Both the position numbers and the translations under genes were made by a program. 64,000 nt of DNA from Xenococcaceae cyanobacterium MO_167.B27 (GTDB lineage: Bacteria; Cyanobacteriota; Cyanobacteriia; Cyanobacteriales; Xenococcaceae). The notes beneath the pieces were generated by a model, which did no database searches, had not been told where the DNA came from, and saw only the letters and a list, made by a program, of their open reading frames with translations. Below, in pieces: positions 43,743-53,056 of this stretch. The DNA lies in contig JASJCP010000003.1 in NCBI GenBank assembly GCA_030065935.1, positions 20,763-84,762 of the forward strand. The letters are read 5' to 3'. Within the stretch, counting starts at the first letter, position 1; the number at the start of each line of letters is the position of its first letter.

Positions 43743-44624
43743 ATGGTACTGATTGTTATTTGTGGTGCAACTGCTAGCGGTAAATCGGGATTAGCTCTTA
43801 AGTTAGCGCAAAGATTAAATACGGCTATTATTAGTGCAGATTCCCGTCAGGTTTATCGTGAGTTTGATATCGGTACGGCGAAACCTTCGATAGAAGAACA
43901 AGAGTTGGTTAAACATCACTTAATTGATATTTGTGACCCTACAGAAACTCTTACTTTAGCAGAATATCAGCAACAAGCACAGCAATTAATTAATGATTCT
44001 CCTATTTCTCTTTTAGTAGGGGGTACAGGACTGTATATTAAGTCTATTACTAAGGGTTTAAAGATTCCTCGGGTATCACCTCAACCCGAATTGCGATCGC
44101 AACTTACAGCTTTAGGACAAATTCAACTCTACAGTTTTTTGTCTCAAGTTGACCCAACCGCAGCAGCTAAAATCCATCCTAATGACCAAGTCAGAACTTT
44201 AAGAGCTTTAGAGGTATTTTACGTGACAGGTAAGCCTATTTCTAGTCAGCAAGGGGAAAATCCCCCAGAATATCCTATTCTACAAATTGGTTTAGATGGC
44301 GAGCCAGAAGCTTTAGAAACCCGAATTAGACTTCGGACTCATAAAATGGTGGAATTGGGATTAGTTCAAGAAGTACAAAGTCTTTGTAATAAATATGGTC
44401 AAGACTTACCTCTATTGAATACTTTAGGTTACGCGGAGTTTAAACAGTACATCTTAGGAAATATCTCTTTAGAATTTGCGATCGCTGATACAATTCTTCA
44501 TACTCGCCAGTTTGCTAAACGTCAAAGAACTTGGTTTCGAGCTTATCCTGAAATTACTTGGTTTAATGTGGATAGTATTAACTTAGTGGATGATGTTTGG
44601 CAGACTATCAAGGAACAACTTTAA
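43743..44624 (+). CDS. miaA: tRNA dimethylallyltransferase
   Basis: This 293-aa enzyme adds a dimethylallyl group to A37 of tRNAs reading UNN codons. It has the P-loop GATASGKSGLALKL (residues 8-21), the DSRQVYREFDIGTAKPS acceptor and tRNA segment, HHLIDICDP, the LVGGTGLYIKSI motif and the late LNTLGYAEFKQYI and RQFAKRQRTWFR. It is slightly shorter than E. coli MiaA but complete for a cyanobacterium. Its last 17 bases overlap the 3' end of the convergent sulfotransferase gene. Confidence 0.96.
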   Translation: MVLIVICGATASGKSGLALKLAQRLNTAIISADSRQVYREFDIGTAKPSIEEQELVKHHLIDICDPTETLTLAEYQQQAQQLINDSPISLLVGGTGLYIKSITKGLKIPRVSPQPELRSQLTALGQIQLYSFLSQVDPTAAAKIHPNDQVRTLRALEVFYVTGKPISSQQGENPPEYPILQIGLDGEPEALETRIRLRTHKMVELGLVQEVQSLCNKYGQDLPLLNTLGYAEFKQYILGNISLEFAIADTILHTRQFAKRQRTWFRAYPEITWFNVDSINLVDDVWQTIKEQL

Positions 44625-45759
44625 GAGTAGCGATAGTGACAGAAGTGCGATCGTCTAAAGCTACTTCTAAAGTTAAAATAGTTTGGAGTGGAATTCCCAT
44701 CACATTCAGATTAAGTTTAAATCCTTTATTTTCCCCATCAGGAAGATGATAAGCTTTAGCAACATCAGGACGAGATAAATTAACGGAAGTTTCACTGAGT
44801 AAGACACCATCACATTTGATTCTGACTTGAGTTGCTGGTGATTTTTTGCCAATTACCCAACCTTCAAGAGAGAGAATAGGGGAATTTATCACCAAGGGAA
44901 ATTGTGGAGAGTCAAGATAAAAACCTGTAAGTATTTCAGTTAATTGAGGGGTGTTGCTTGTAGTTAAGTTTAGAGTCCTACGAGAAAAAGAATGTTTGCT
45001 TAACCAATAATTTGCTTGTTGTAATTCTTGGGTTTTCTGTTTTAATTCTGATTGAGTTGTTTGTAATAAAAATTGTGTTCTTTGCCAATCAGCTAAAGTG
45101 GATTGAATCAAGGGAGATTCTTGGCGATGTTTGGCTCTTAAATGTAGTGCAGATTCGTATAGTTGCAAGTCTGCTTCATTGAGTTTTGCTAGTTGATTGA
45201 TTAAGTTATCATTACTCATAATTTCTTGCAGACATTTTTGATATCCCTGATAGCGATTACTATTTTTAACAGTAGGATAAAATTTACTCCAGCCCAGAAT
45301 ATTTTTTAGGGTTATTAAATCTTGATTATAAAATTCTTGAATACCTACAAAATCAAACTCTTCTAATTCCATCCCTGTCAGATGATGGCTCAAAAAGTTC
45401 CTCATTTGAGGTATTTTAGCAAACTCTAAAATGCTTAAGTTCTTATCTAACAACTGTGCATGAATTGCATTATTACGATCTTTAATAGTTTTAGCAAAAA
45501 AGTATTCGGAAATCAGGCGAAATAGTGGATTTCTTAGCCAAACAATTCTTTTAGCTTTGGGGAATAGATTGTGATATTTGCTAGGTAAAAAATGTCCGTG
45601 AATTACAGCAATTTCGGGATTAATTACTGTACCAGGGTGATAAATTCTATCAGGAGGATAATCATCTAATACCCGAGCGGGACCATACACATTCAGTAAT
45701 ACGTGACGAAATGCTGTACCAGCAGTTTTGGGGATGTGAACGGATATTAGTTGGATCAT
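44608..45759 (-). CDS. Sulfotransferase with C-terminal GWVIG beta-domain
   Basis: This 383-aa protein has a PAPS-dependent sulfotransferase domain in residues about 1-220: 5'-phosphosulfate loop HIPKTAGTAFRHVL and 3'-phosphate motif RIVWLRNPLFRLISEYFFA. A short coiled-coil (about 228-252) follows. The last 110 residues form a separate beta domain with LSLEGWVIG, SRPDVAKAYH and NKGFKLNL, recognisably the same module as the C-terminus of the TPR/GT2 protein at 49801-52584 (SLDIIGWVIG, PRSDVAQVYP, NSGFHLTL). It probably sulfates a surface glycan or glycolipid; the tail may dock enzymes to a shared partner. Confidence 0.87.
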   Translation of the reverse strand: MIQLISVHIPKTAGTAFRHVLLNVYGPARVLDDYPPDRIYHPGTVINPEIAVIHGHFLPSKYHNLFPKAKRIVWLRNPLFRLISEYFFAKTIKDRNNAIHAQLLDKNLSILEFAKIPQMRNFLSHHLTGMELEEFDFVGIQEFYNQDLITLKNILGWSKFYPTVKNSNRYQGYQKCLQEIMSNDNLINQLAKLNEADLQLYESALHLRAKHRQESPLIQSTLADWQRTQFLLQTTQSELKQKTQELQQANYWLSKHSFSRRTLNLTTSNTPQLTEILTGFYLDSPQFPLVINSPILSLEGWVIGKKSPATQVRIKCDGVLLSETSVNLSRPDVAKAYHLPDGENKGFKLNLNVMGIPLQTILTLEVALDDRTSVTIATLKVVP

Positions 45760-45806
45760 TCCCTAAATTATAATTTTCCTAATATATTATATATAATCTA
45801 TGATAT

Positions 45807-46910
45807 TCAACACTTGATAGCATATTTTTTGCGATATTCTTCCGCAATATTTCGAGAAAGTTCAGAACCCATTTTTTTAATAGTATATTCCAGATTAGTA
45901 AGAGTTTCTGGTAAGATATTTATACCAAGATAGTCTAGGATGGTTTGGAGATTATCTTCGACATTTTCTACTAACTGTTCATACTCTATTACCAGAGGGG
46001 ATATTTGATAAGTTTTTAGAACTTTGTCTATATATTTTTGTTGTTGTCTAATAAAGAAAAGTTTGTGATTGACTTCTTCTAATAGTTCATCATCAATAGT
46101 AATTGATTCTAATTGATCTTGGTAATTGAGTAATTTGTTTTGATTATTAATATGCCATACTTGGGTCTTTTGAGCTAATAAAATTGAAATAGCTTGAGCA
46201 ACTTCATCTTTTCTGACTAGATAAATATATTTATCAAGAGCAGTCAAAATATTTTCAAATCCATTTTCTAAATTTTCAAAATCGTGGAAAAAGTGGGAGA
46301 TAAATTTTGTCCCAAATACACCATTGAGAGTGACTCTATGAGTCATGAGATTATTGAATAGTCTGATATAGTCAAAATTACAATATTTAGCTAAGGTAAA
46401 AGCAGGTTTTCTTAAATGTTCTGTGGGATATCCTGCGCTTTCTGTAGCTGCTAAAAGATGACATAAAAATGTTGAACCTGAGCGCGGAAGAGTTAGAACC
46501 CCATAGGAGACAGTAGGTTTTCTGAAGTTACACTGTGAAGATTGCAACAGACTATTTTTAGACATAAAATTCACAAAAATGTCATCAAATAACTTCAACA
46601 CAGGAAGAGCTAAATCGGTACTAGCTACTAGTTGATTAACCTCATTAAAAATTGTGGATTCGTTTTCTACAGAAGCGATAATAATCCCTTGACAATTTTC
46701 AAGCTTTTGAAGTTTAGAGATAAAATCTTGTTGATTATTATTTTGCCATAAATGACCATAATTAGACTTTTCTAGTTGATGCTTTTGAGCATAGTTTTTA
46801 AAGTAATTAAGACTTTCCTCTTCTCCAACAAATAAAATATTACCTTGTGACAATATGTTTTTGAGGAATGCGCCCTCTTGAAAGACATTGTAGATTTGGT
46901 TTACTTCCAT
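45807..46910 (-). CDS. Stf0-like sulfotransferase with N-terminal extension
   Basis: This 367-aa protein has an N-terminal extension (about 1-125) with a Rossmann-like strand-helix pattern (GNILFVGEEESLNYFK, CQGIIIASVENES) of unknown role. The sulfotransferase follows: VLTLPRSGSTFLCHLLA (5'-PSB loop), STAGYPTEH-like YPTEHLRKPAF as in Stf0, a GVFGTKFISHFFHDF segment and a KYIYLVRKDEVAQAISILLA 3'-PB-type helix. Stf0 makes sulfated trehalose in mycobacteria; here the acceptor is likely a surface sugar. It lies upstream of the first sulfotransferase, 47 bases apart. Confidence 0.82.
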   Translation of the reverse strand: MEVNQIYNVFQEGAFLKNILSQGNILFVGEEESLNYFKNYAQKHQLEKSNYGHLWQNNNQQDFISKLQKLENCQGIIIASVENESTIFNEVNQLVASTDLALPVLKLFDDIFVNFMSKNSLLQSSQCNFRKPTVSYGVLTLPRSGSTFLCHLLAATESAGYPTEHLRKPAFTLAKYCNFDYIRLFNNLMTHRVTLNGVFGTKFISHFFHDFENLENGFENILTALDKYIYLVRKDEVAQAISILLAQKTQVWHINNQNKLLNYQDQLESITIDDELLEEVNHKLFFIRQQQKYIDKVLKTYQISPLVIEYEQLVENVEDNLQTILDYLGINILPETLTNLEYTIKKMGSELSRNIAEEYRKKYAIKC

Positions 46911-47095
46911 AAGTTGCTCCCTTAATTAAATAGATAGAGTATTAGGCTACTGGCGTAAAGCGGGACAAGCTAGTTTAGAGGAGATATTAGGTTTTAGGTG
47001 TTAGGCTACGAGTAGAATAGGAATTATTCTGATTGCCTAATTTGTCTGCCTCTTCTTCAGTTTTTCTAATCGTTAGAGTAAATTATCTCCAATAG

Positions 47096-49810
47096 TTATT
47101 GTAGTAAGATATTGTTGATTTTTTGGGTAAAGGCTTCAGGAGAACATTGATATTCTACTTTTGCTAAAGCATTATCTCTGAGTTTTTGCCATAAAGATTC
47201 ATCTTGATAAAGTTTAATACATTGGAGAGCAAAATCTTTAGCGTCATCTGCTACTAAAATATCTTGTTCATTTTGCCATTGTAGTTGTTGAGCAATTAAA
47301 GATGTCGTTACTATAGGTAATCCATAAGCAGCAGCTTCATGTACTTTGTGAGGAATTCCAGCAGCAAATCTAGTTGGTGCAACAAACAGACGGGAAAAAT
47401 TATAATATTCAACTAAATCCTCAACTTTTCCTTTCATTTGAATTGTTGATTCATCGAAGTTAGCAATTTTTTCTTTGATCTCTGGTACAGAATTATTACC
47501 AACAATAATTAATTGGACTGTCTCTCCTAACTCTTGTTTGATAATCGGGAATATTTCTTGACTGAACCAGATAATTGAATCTGCATTGGGAGACTGTAAA
47601 TCATAAATTGAACCTACAAAAAGAATGTCCTTTCTCTCATTAAACTGTTTAGGAGTAGGATAGCATGAGAGAGAATGTCCTAAAACTTCTACTTGTTGAT
47701 AACCATATTCGATAAATTTTTGTTTTTCTAAAGACGATACAGAAATAATTAGATTGCTGTAACTGGCTAAAGCTAGTTCATCTCGGATTTTTTGCTGTTT
47801 AGTTTCCTCGGATACTGGGTTATTTTGTAACTCTTGATAAGCAAAGTCTCGCAAACAGTATAAAGCTTCTGCATCGTAAATGATTCTGATTTTTTCTAGG
47901 AAGTTATGATTATTTAGTATAGAGTTAAGATAACTCATATTATGAGGACGACTCACTAAAATAATGTCATAAAAATTCTGTCTTACTTTTAAAAAATCTC
48001 CTAATTTTTGTAATCCCCAATCTTGGATGATTTCTATATTACTCTTGATATCATGATAAGTATCTTGCCATGACTCTGAATGACTTATATCCGTAGCGTA
48101 AAAAGTTACTAGATATCCCAAGTCGCTCATAATATTGAGTATTTTATGACTACGAGTATAACCAGAGCCTAAATAGGGGTGGGGAATGCGGTCATCAACA
48201 AATAAAATAGATTTACTTTCCCCTTTCTTGTGACTAGCAACTAAAATATTAGCAATATCTGGAGCTTGTTGTGATTGTAGCCAATCTTGATGTTTAGTAT
48301 TAAAGATAAGTTGATTTCTTTTTTGTAATTCTATAGCATTATCCTGTTTATCAGAACTGGCAAATTCATAGTGTAGGATAGCTACTTGGGGATTATAGAT
48401 GATTTTTTTTCCTGCTTTATGTAGTCTGACACAATAATCAGTTTCTTCATAATAAGCTGGTTGATAAGCTTCATCAAACTTACCCAATTCTAGAAATAAA
48501 TCACGGGTAGTTAGTAAAAATGCACCAGAACAGTAGTCAACTTCTCGTTGAAACATATATTGGGATGCTTCTGGATCGTCTCCTCGACCATAACCTAAAC
48601 AAGAACCATCCCGCCAGATAATACTTCCTGCTTCCTGTAGAGTACCATCGGGAAGAATAATTTTACCTCCTACCGCACCGATATTTTGATTTGCTTCAAT
48701 AGTTTTTACCGCAGCATCAATACTATTTCCTAATATTTGAGCATCATTATTCAGGAAGAGTAAATATTTTCCCGTTGCTATGTCACTAGCTTGATTAGAT
48801 GCTAGAAGAAAGTGGCGGTTTTCTGAGTTACGAATAATTTTAGCACCGTGGATTCTATCTAATAGTTGGGAAGTGCAGTCCCTAGAGTTGTTGTCAATAA
48901 TAATTACTTCTAAAGATTTAAAGTTATTGTGTAAAATTGAATCTAAACAACTCAAAGTTAGTTCCGCTCTGTTATATAAAATCAAGATAATACTTACTAT
49001 GGGTTGTTCTACTGGAGTAAATTTAATTTCTGCTCTGGAAAAAAGGAAGTTTTGAAGCTTAATGTTATTAATCTTATCTAGAGTTATTTTGGCTTGTTGC
49101 AATTGTAACTCTGGACTTAAATTATCTATGGTATTCTCTTCTATGGAAATATTTTTATTAAGGATTTTGTCTAATTGAATCTGTGCCGAGGTAAAATCTG
49201 GTTTAATTTGCAATGCAGTTTGATAAGCAATTATCGCTTCATCAAGTTTCTGATGAAATACTAAAGCATTGCCCAATTCTAAATATAATTCAACATCATT
49301 AGGTTTTAATTCTAATGCTTGATGGTAGTTTTGGATATCGTGGGGATTATCTGTTATTATTTGTAAGTAATGAGATAAGAGTTTTTGGCGATCGCTGGTA
49401 GCTCGTTGATAAAAAGCATCTCCTAGTTTTGTATGGATTGCGGGTAAACTGGGGTTAATATTTAAAGCTTTTTGATAAGCAATGATCGCTTCTTCCCATT
49501 GCTCTAACAGGGTAAGAGCTTCCCCTAAATTGTAGTGAAACCAATCACAGTTAGGAGCAATTTCTAACCCTCGACGATAAACATTAACTGTATCTTCCCA
49601 TCGTGAGAGTTTTAATAAAGTTTCTCCCCAATGTTGATAGACGCTGGTATTCTGGGGGTTAATACTATTAGCTTTTTCATAATAAGAAACTGCTAAAGCT
49701 AATTCTCCCATTTCTTGGTGATTAGTAGCTTTTTCTAGATAATCTTGAAATTGCTTAATCTGAGAGATAGATAAATTGTTGGAGGAAGATAGTTGATGGT
49801 TCATCGACAT
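47096..49810 (-). CDS. TPR-GT2-GT4 fusion glycosyltransferase
   Basis: This 904-aa protein has several domains. TPR repeats occupy about 20-215 (LALAVSYYEKANSINPQN, WEDTVNVYRRGLEIAPNC, WEEAIIAYQKALNINPSL, LDEAIIAYQTALQIKPDF). A GT2 domain follows at about 265-480 (VSIILILYNRAELTLSCLDS, IIIDNNSRDCT, LLFLNNDAQ with the DxD-like NDA, EETDYCVRLHKAGKKI), then a GT4-like GT-B domain at about 540-900 (ILFVDDRIPHPYLGSGYTRS, ILFVGSIYDLQSPNADSI, APTRFAAGIPHKVHEAAAYG). It could add two sugars in turn to a glycan. Its ATG overlaps the stop of the preceding gene by 10 bases (translational coupling). Confidence 0.88.
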   Translation of the reverse strand: MSMNHQLSSSNNLSISQIKQFQDYLEKATNHQEMGELALAVSYYEKANSINPQNTSVYQHWGETLLKLSRWEDTVNVYRRGLEIAPNCDWFHYNLGEALTLLEQWEEAIIAYQKALNINPSLPAIHTKLGDAFYQRATSDRQKLLSHYLQIITDNPHDIQNYHQALELKPNDVELYLELGNALVFHQKLDEAIIAYQTALQIKPDFTSAQIQLDKILNKNISIEENTIDNLSPELQLQQAKITLDKINNIKLQNFLFSRAEIKFTPVEQPIVSIILILYNRAELTLSCLDSILHNNFKSLEVIIIDNNSRDCTSQLLDRIHGAKIIRNSENRHFLLASNQASDIATGKYLLFLNNDAQILGNSIDAAVKTIEANQNIGAVGGKIILPDGTLQEAGSIIWRDGSCLGYGRGDDPEASQYMFQREVDYCSGAFLLTTRDLFLELGKFDEAYQPAYYEETDYCVRLHKAGKKIIYNPQVAILHYEFASSDKQDNAIELQKRNQLIFNTKHQDWLQSQQAPDIANILVASHKKGESKSILFVDDRIPHPYLGSGYTRSHKILNIMSDLGYLVTFYATDISHSESWQDTYHDIKSNIEIIQDWGLQKLGDFLKVRQNFYDIILVSRPHNMSYLNSILNNHNFLEKIRIIYDAEALYCLRDFAYQELQNNPVSEETKQQKIRDELALASYSNLIISVSSLEKQKFIEYGYQQVEVLGHSLSCYPTPKQFNERKDILFVGSIYDLQSPNADSIIWFSQEIFPIIKQELGETVQLIIVGNNSVPEIKEKIANFDESTIQMKGKVEDLVEYYNFSRLFVAPTRFAAGIPHKVHEAAAYGLPIVTTSLIAQQLQWQNEQDILVADDAKDFALQCIKLYQDESLWQKLRDNALAKVEYQCSPEAFTQKINNILLQ

Positions 49811-52584
49811 TGTAATTGAATTGTGCCAAGAACAATAGTCATTGTATTGGCTAATTTTACTTGTAGAATTAGTTGACTGTTGAGGGGTAAAGTATTGCTT
49901 GCTAAGGTAAGATGAAAGCCACTATTATTACTAGCTCTAAGATGGGGATAAACTTGCGCCACATCACTTCTTGGTTGATTAATTGGAGTAGAATGAACCA
50001 CCCTACCATGACATACTACTTCAAAAGCGATCGCATCAGATATACGACCTATTACCCAACCTATGATATCCAGAGAATTTGTTTTTAGACACCCTATCTT
50101 TGGCTCATCAATGAAAAATCCCCATAATACTTCTTCCGAAACTGTTGTTAAAGCCACAGAAATCACTTCTATTCTGGGTTTGAGGTTAAGACTGTAATCT
50201 TCTTTTTCTTTACTAAGATTGATGTTATAACAGAGATCATTATGGATAATATGTCCCCATGTTTTCTCCATGTAGGCTACTTCCTGTTGAATACGTTGCT
50301 GTTTCTGGGAAGTATCTTCTTTTTGGCGAGTTTGTGACTCATGGTGATATAGTTTTACGTGGGGTAAAAAGATATTATGGTAGCCTTTTTCCTTGAGTTT
50401 CAGACAAAAGTCCACATCGTTATAAGCTACGGCTAAGTTAGAATTGAAACCATCTACTGCTTCAAAAACTTCTCTACTACACATCAAGCAAGCTGCGGTA
50501 ACAGCAGAATAATTAGTAGTAGTTAATCGAGAAGATATACTATTTACAGATAAGTTACGGTAACTGTGTCCAGCTATTCCTGTTACCCCCAAGATTACCC
50601 CTGCGTGTTGTACCCGCTCATCAGGATAAAGTAATAAAGCACCCACAGCACCAATAGAAACCCGTTGTGCTTGCTCTATCATAGCCTCCAGCCAATCAGG
50701 AGAAATGACAACAGTATCATCATTGAGAAACAGTAAATATTTACCCGAAGCGTGAGTAACCGCCTCATTATTTAATTGGGAATAGTTAAAAGGAATATCT
50801 AGCTTGATAGTGCGAAGTTTATTGGGGTGTTGTTTTTCCCAAGTCGTAATAATCTCTAGAGTTTCTGTGTCATCACTCTCATTGTCAACAATTATCACTT
50901 CGTAGTGAGGATAAGTGCTGAGGTTAAAGATTGATTCTAAACAGTGGTTGAGGAGCTTTCCCTGATTTCGAGTAGGAATAATGATGCTAACTAGAGCTTG
51001 CTCCTTAATTTCGTAGCGTATGGTTTTAATATCAGGAAATTTGGCATTATCTATCACTTTTCCTGGCTCTCCCCGACGCTTTAAAGCGGAGATGATTACT
51101 TTCTTGGTAGCTTCGGAAGGAGTTTTATAGGGACAGTGCGCCACAATGGAAGAAATATGCACAATATTATGACTTGCTTCCGTGAGTCGCAATAGCAAAT
51201 CGTAACTATATCCCTGATGGTATCCTGGTGCAAAACCTCCTATCTCTTCTACTAAGCTGCGACGACACCACACCACAGAGCCAAAGTAGTTACAAGATAA
51301 TAGTAAATCAGGACACCAATCTGGTTTAAACCAAGGTTGAGTTAAAGAGTTTTCCGCTTCTAGTCGATCTTCATCACCATATATAATGTCTGCGCTACTA
51401 TGATTCTCTAACTGTAAGATTAATTCCCATAGAGCATCAGGAGTTAATATAGTTTCCTCCTGTAACAAGGTAATATATTCCCCCTGCGCCATTGCTAAAG
51501 CTTGATTAGCAAGACTTCCTAAATCTGCTTCTACTCCTGTTTGTATCTTAATACGGCTGTCGGATTGACTATACTTCCTAACAATTTTGGCTAGATGCTT
51601 TTTCCTAGAAGCGAGTAATAATTGATCTTTCGTTTCTTTGTGCCAAACTACAAGTAATTCCCAGTAGGGATATACTTGCTTTTGGATAGAGGTAATAGTG
51701 TCTGCAATATTTTCCCAATTTTCCAGGGGTAAGATAATACTGATAAGAGGTTTATACTCTAACAGTGCAACTCTCAGACAAATCTGACGTAAATCTTCTA
51801 TTGTCTTAGTGTGATACTTATGCCATAGTGCATAATCAGAATCAGAAATCGTAAATTCGGGAATTGCTGAATATAGTTGGCTTCTCTTGTAAGCAATTTT
51901 GCCAAGAAAAACAGTGTAATCCTGTTCTGGGTGTTGATAATCTACAGCATAGCTAGCATAGATAAAAGCTTCGTCTAATTTCCCCTGCTGTTCTAAAATT
52001 TGACTTATTTTGAAATATATTGCTCCCTTATCTGGGGAAGTAGCAACAACTCGTAAGTAATAATCAACAGCAACTTCCAAATCTAACTTAGCTCTAGCAG
52101 ACAAAGCATCAGCCAATTTTACTTGTATCGAAAATAAATTAGGTTGTAACTGTAACGCTTCGTGATAAAATGCGATCGCATCATCCCAATTTCCTCCTTG
52201 TACTAAAGCCTCTCCCAAATACTCATAAGCAATAGTCAGATAAGGCTCAATCTCAATTACACTGCGGAAAAAAGAAACAGCATCAGCAAAAAGCTCCAGC
52301 TTTAAAAGTATTATTCCCAAATTAAGATAAGATTCAACAGCGCGATCGTTAAGTTTAATTGCTTGTTGATACGCATCTATAGCTTCTAACCAAACTTCCC
52401 GATGAACTAAGATATCACCCCATTCCTGATAAACTTCCCAAGTAGAGTAACCCAAGTTTATCGCTTGTTGATAAGCGGATTGTGCTGCTTCCCACTGCTG
52501 TTTCTCTTTTAAACTCTTACCTTGGAGATAATAAAACTCCCCATTATTCAGGTTTTCTGCTGCTGATTTGCGATCGCTTTCCAT
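49801..52584 (-). CDS. TPR and double GT2 glycosyltransferase with GWVIG domain
   Basis: About 927 aa from the ATG at 52584 (MESDRKSAAENLNNGEFYYL); a TTG at 52599 adds five. It has TPR repeats at about 15-225. A first GT2-like region (PLISIILPLENWENIADTIT, then IIYGDEDRLEAENS) looks partly degenerate; a second GT2 is canonical (VSIIIPTRNQGKLLNHCLES, IIVDNESDDTE, LLFLNDDTVV, FNSNLAVAYNDVDFCLKLKE). The last 110 residues carry the GWVIG beta-domain shared with the sulfotransferase at 44608-45759. Likely a chain-extending transferase of surface polysaccharide acting in a complex with its coupled neighbour. Confidence 0.88.
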   Translation of the reverse strand: MESDRKSAAENLNNGEFYYLQGKSLKEKQQWEAAQSAYQQAINLGYSTWEVYQEWGDILVHREVWLEAIDAYQQAIKLNDRAVESYLNLGIILLKLELFADAVSFFRSVIEIEPYLTIAYEYLGEALVQGGNWDDAIAFYHEALQLQPNLFSIQVKLADALSARAKLDLEVAVDYYLRVVATSPDKGAIYFKISQILEQQGKLDEAFIYASYAVDYQHPEQDYTVFLGKIAYKRSQLYSAIPEFTISDSDYALWHKYHTKTIEDLRQICLRVALLEYKPLISIILPLENWENIADTITSIQKQVYPYWELLVVWHKETKDQLLLASRKKHLAKIVRKYSQSDSRIKIQTGVEADLGSLANQALAMAQGEYITLLQEETILTPDALWELILQLENHSSADIIYGDEDRLEAENSLTQPWFKPDWCPDLLLSCNYFGSVVWCRRSLVEEIGGFAPGYHQGYSYDLLLRLTEASHNIVHISSIVAHCPYKTPSEATKKVIISALKRRGEPGKVIDNAKFPDIKTIRYEIKEQALVSIIIPTRNQGKLLNHCLESIFNLSTYPHYEVIIVDNESDDTETLEIITTWEKQHPNKLRTIKLDIPFNYSQLNNEAVTHASGKYLLFLNDDTVVISPDWLEAMIEQAQRVSIGAVGALLLYPDERVQHAGVILGVTGIAGHSYRNLSVNSISSRLTTTNYSAVTAACLMCSREVFEAVDGFNSNLAVAYNDVDFCLKLKEKGYHNIFLPHVKLYHHESQTRQKEDTSQKQQRIQQEVAYMEKTWGHIIHNDLCYNINLSKEKEDYSLNLKPRIEVISVALTTVSEEVLWGFFIDEPKIGCLKTNSLDIIGWVIGRISDAIAFEVVCHGRVVHSTPINQPRSDVAQVYPHLRASNNSGFHLTLASNTLPLNSQLILQVKLANTMTIVLGTIQLQCR

Positions 52585-53056
52585 ATCCACTATTATCAAA
52601 AAAGATGGCTTTTACTCAGCTTCTTGACCAGTACATAAGTAATAAATTTTGTTTCCAGTCTTGGAGATGGTAAAAAACCTACCCTTGTAAGGATAGGGGG
52701 AGAGACACCTAGAGAGAGCGGGAGCGCGCGGGAGTTTTACATCCTTCTTTCCCCCCAAATTTGGGGGGTTAGGGGGGCAAAAATCTTAGCTGATATTACT
52801 TTTCAGATATAGCAATCGGATGATAGATAAGGACATCTCTTAATTCCTCTGCGCCTACCCCCCAACCCCCCTTAATAAGGGGGGATTCAGGGGGGATTGG
52901 GGGGATTAAGGGGGGATCATATTATCAAGCTTGTCCTAACATTTACTTCGACTGCTATATCCTCTAAAACCGCCCAACCTAAAAACTGAGATATTTTCCT
53001 GTATGAGTGCAAGATCTAAGTTTTAACCGTCTGTTGTGAATTTTCCCAACCAAAAA
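52585..53056. other. G/C-run palindrome cluster with quadruplex-forming tract
   Basis: This 472-base gap has no gene. It carries CCCCCCAAATTTGGGGGG near 52753-52770, C-runs around 52858-52872, and four runs of six G at 52879-52884, 52890-52895, 52899-52904 and 52910-52915 separated by 3-5 bases, which can fold as a G-quadruplex on the plus strand. A purine-rich GGGAGAGAC/GCGGGAGCGCGCGGGAG stretch lies at 52695-52733. It separates two transcription units of the glycan island. Confidence 0.75.
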
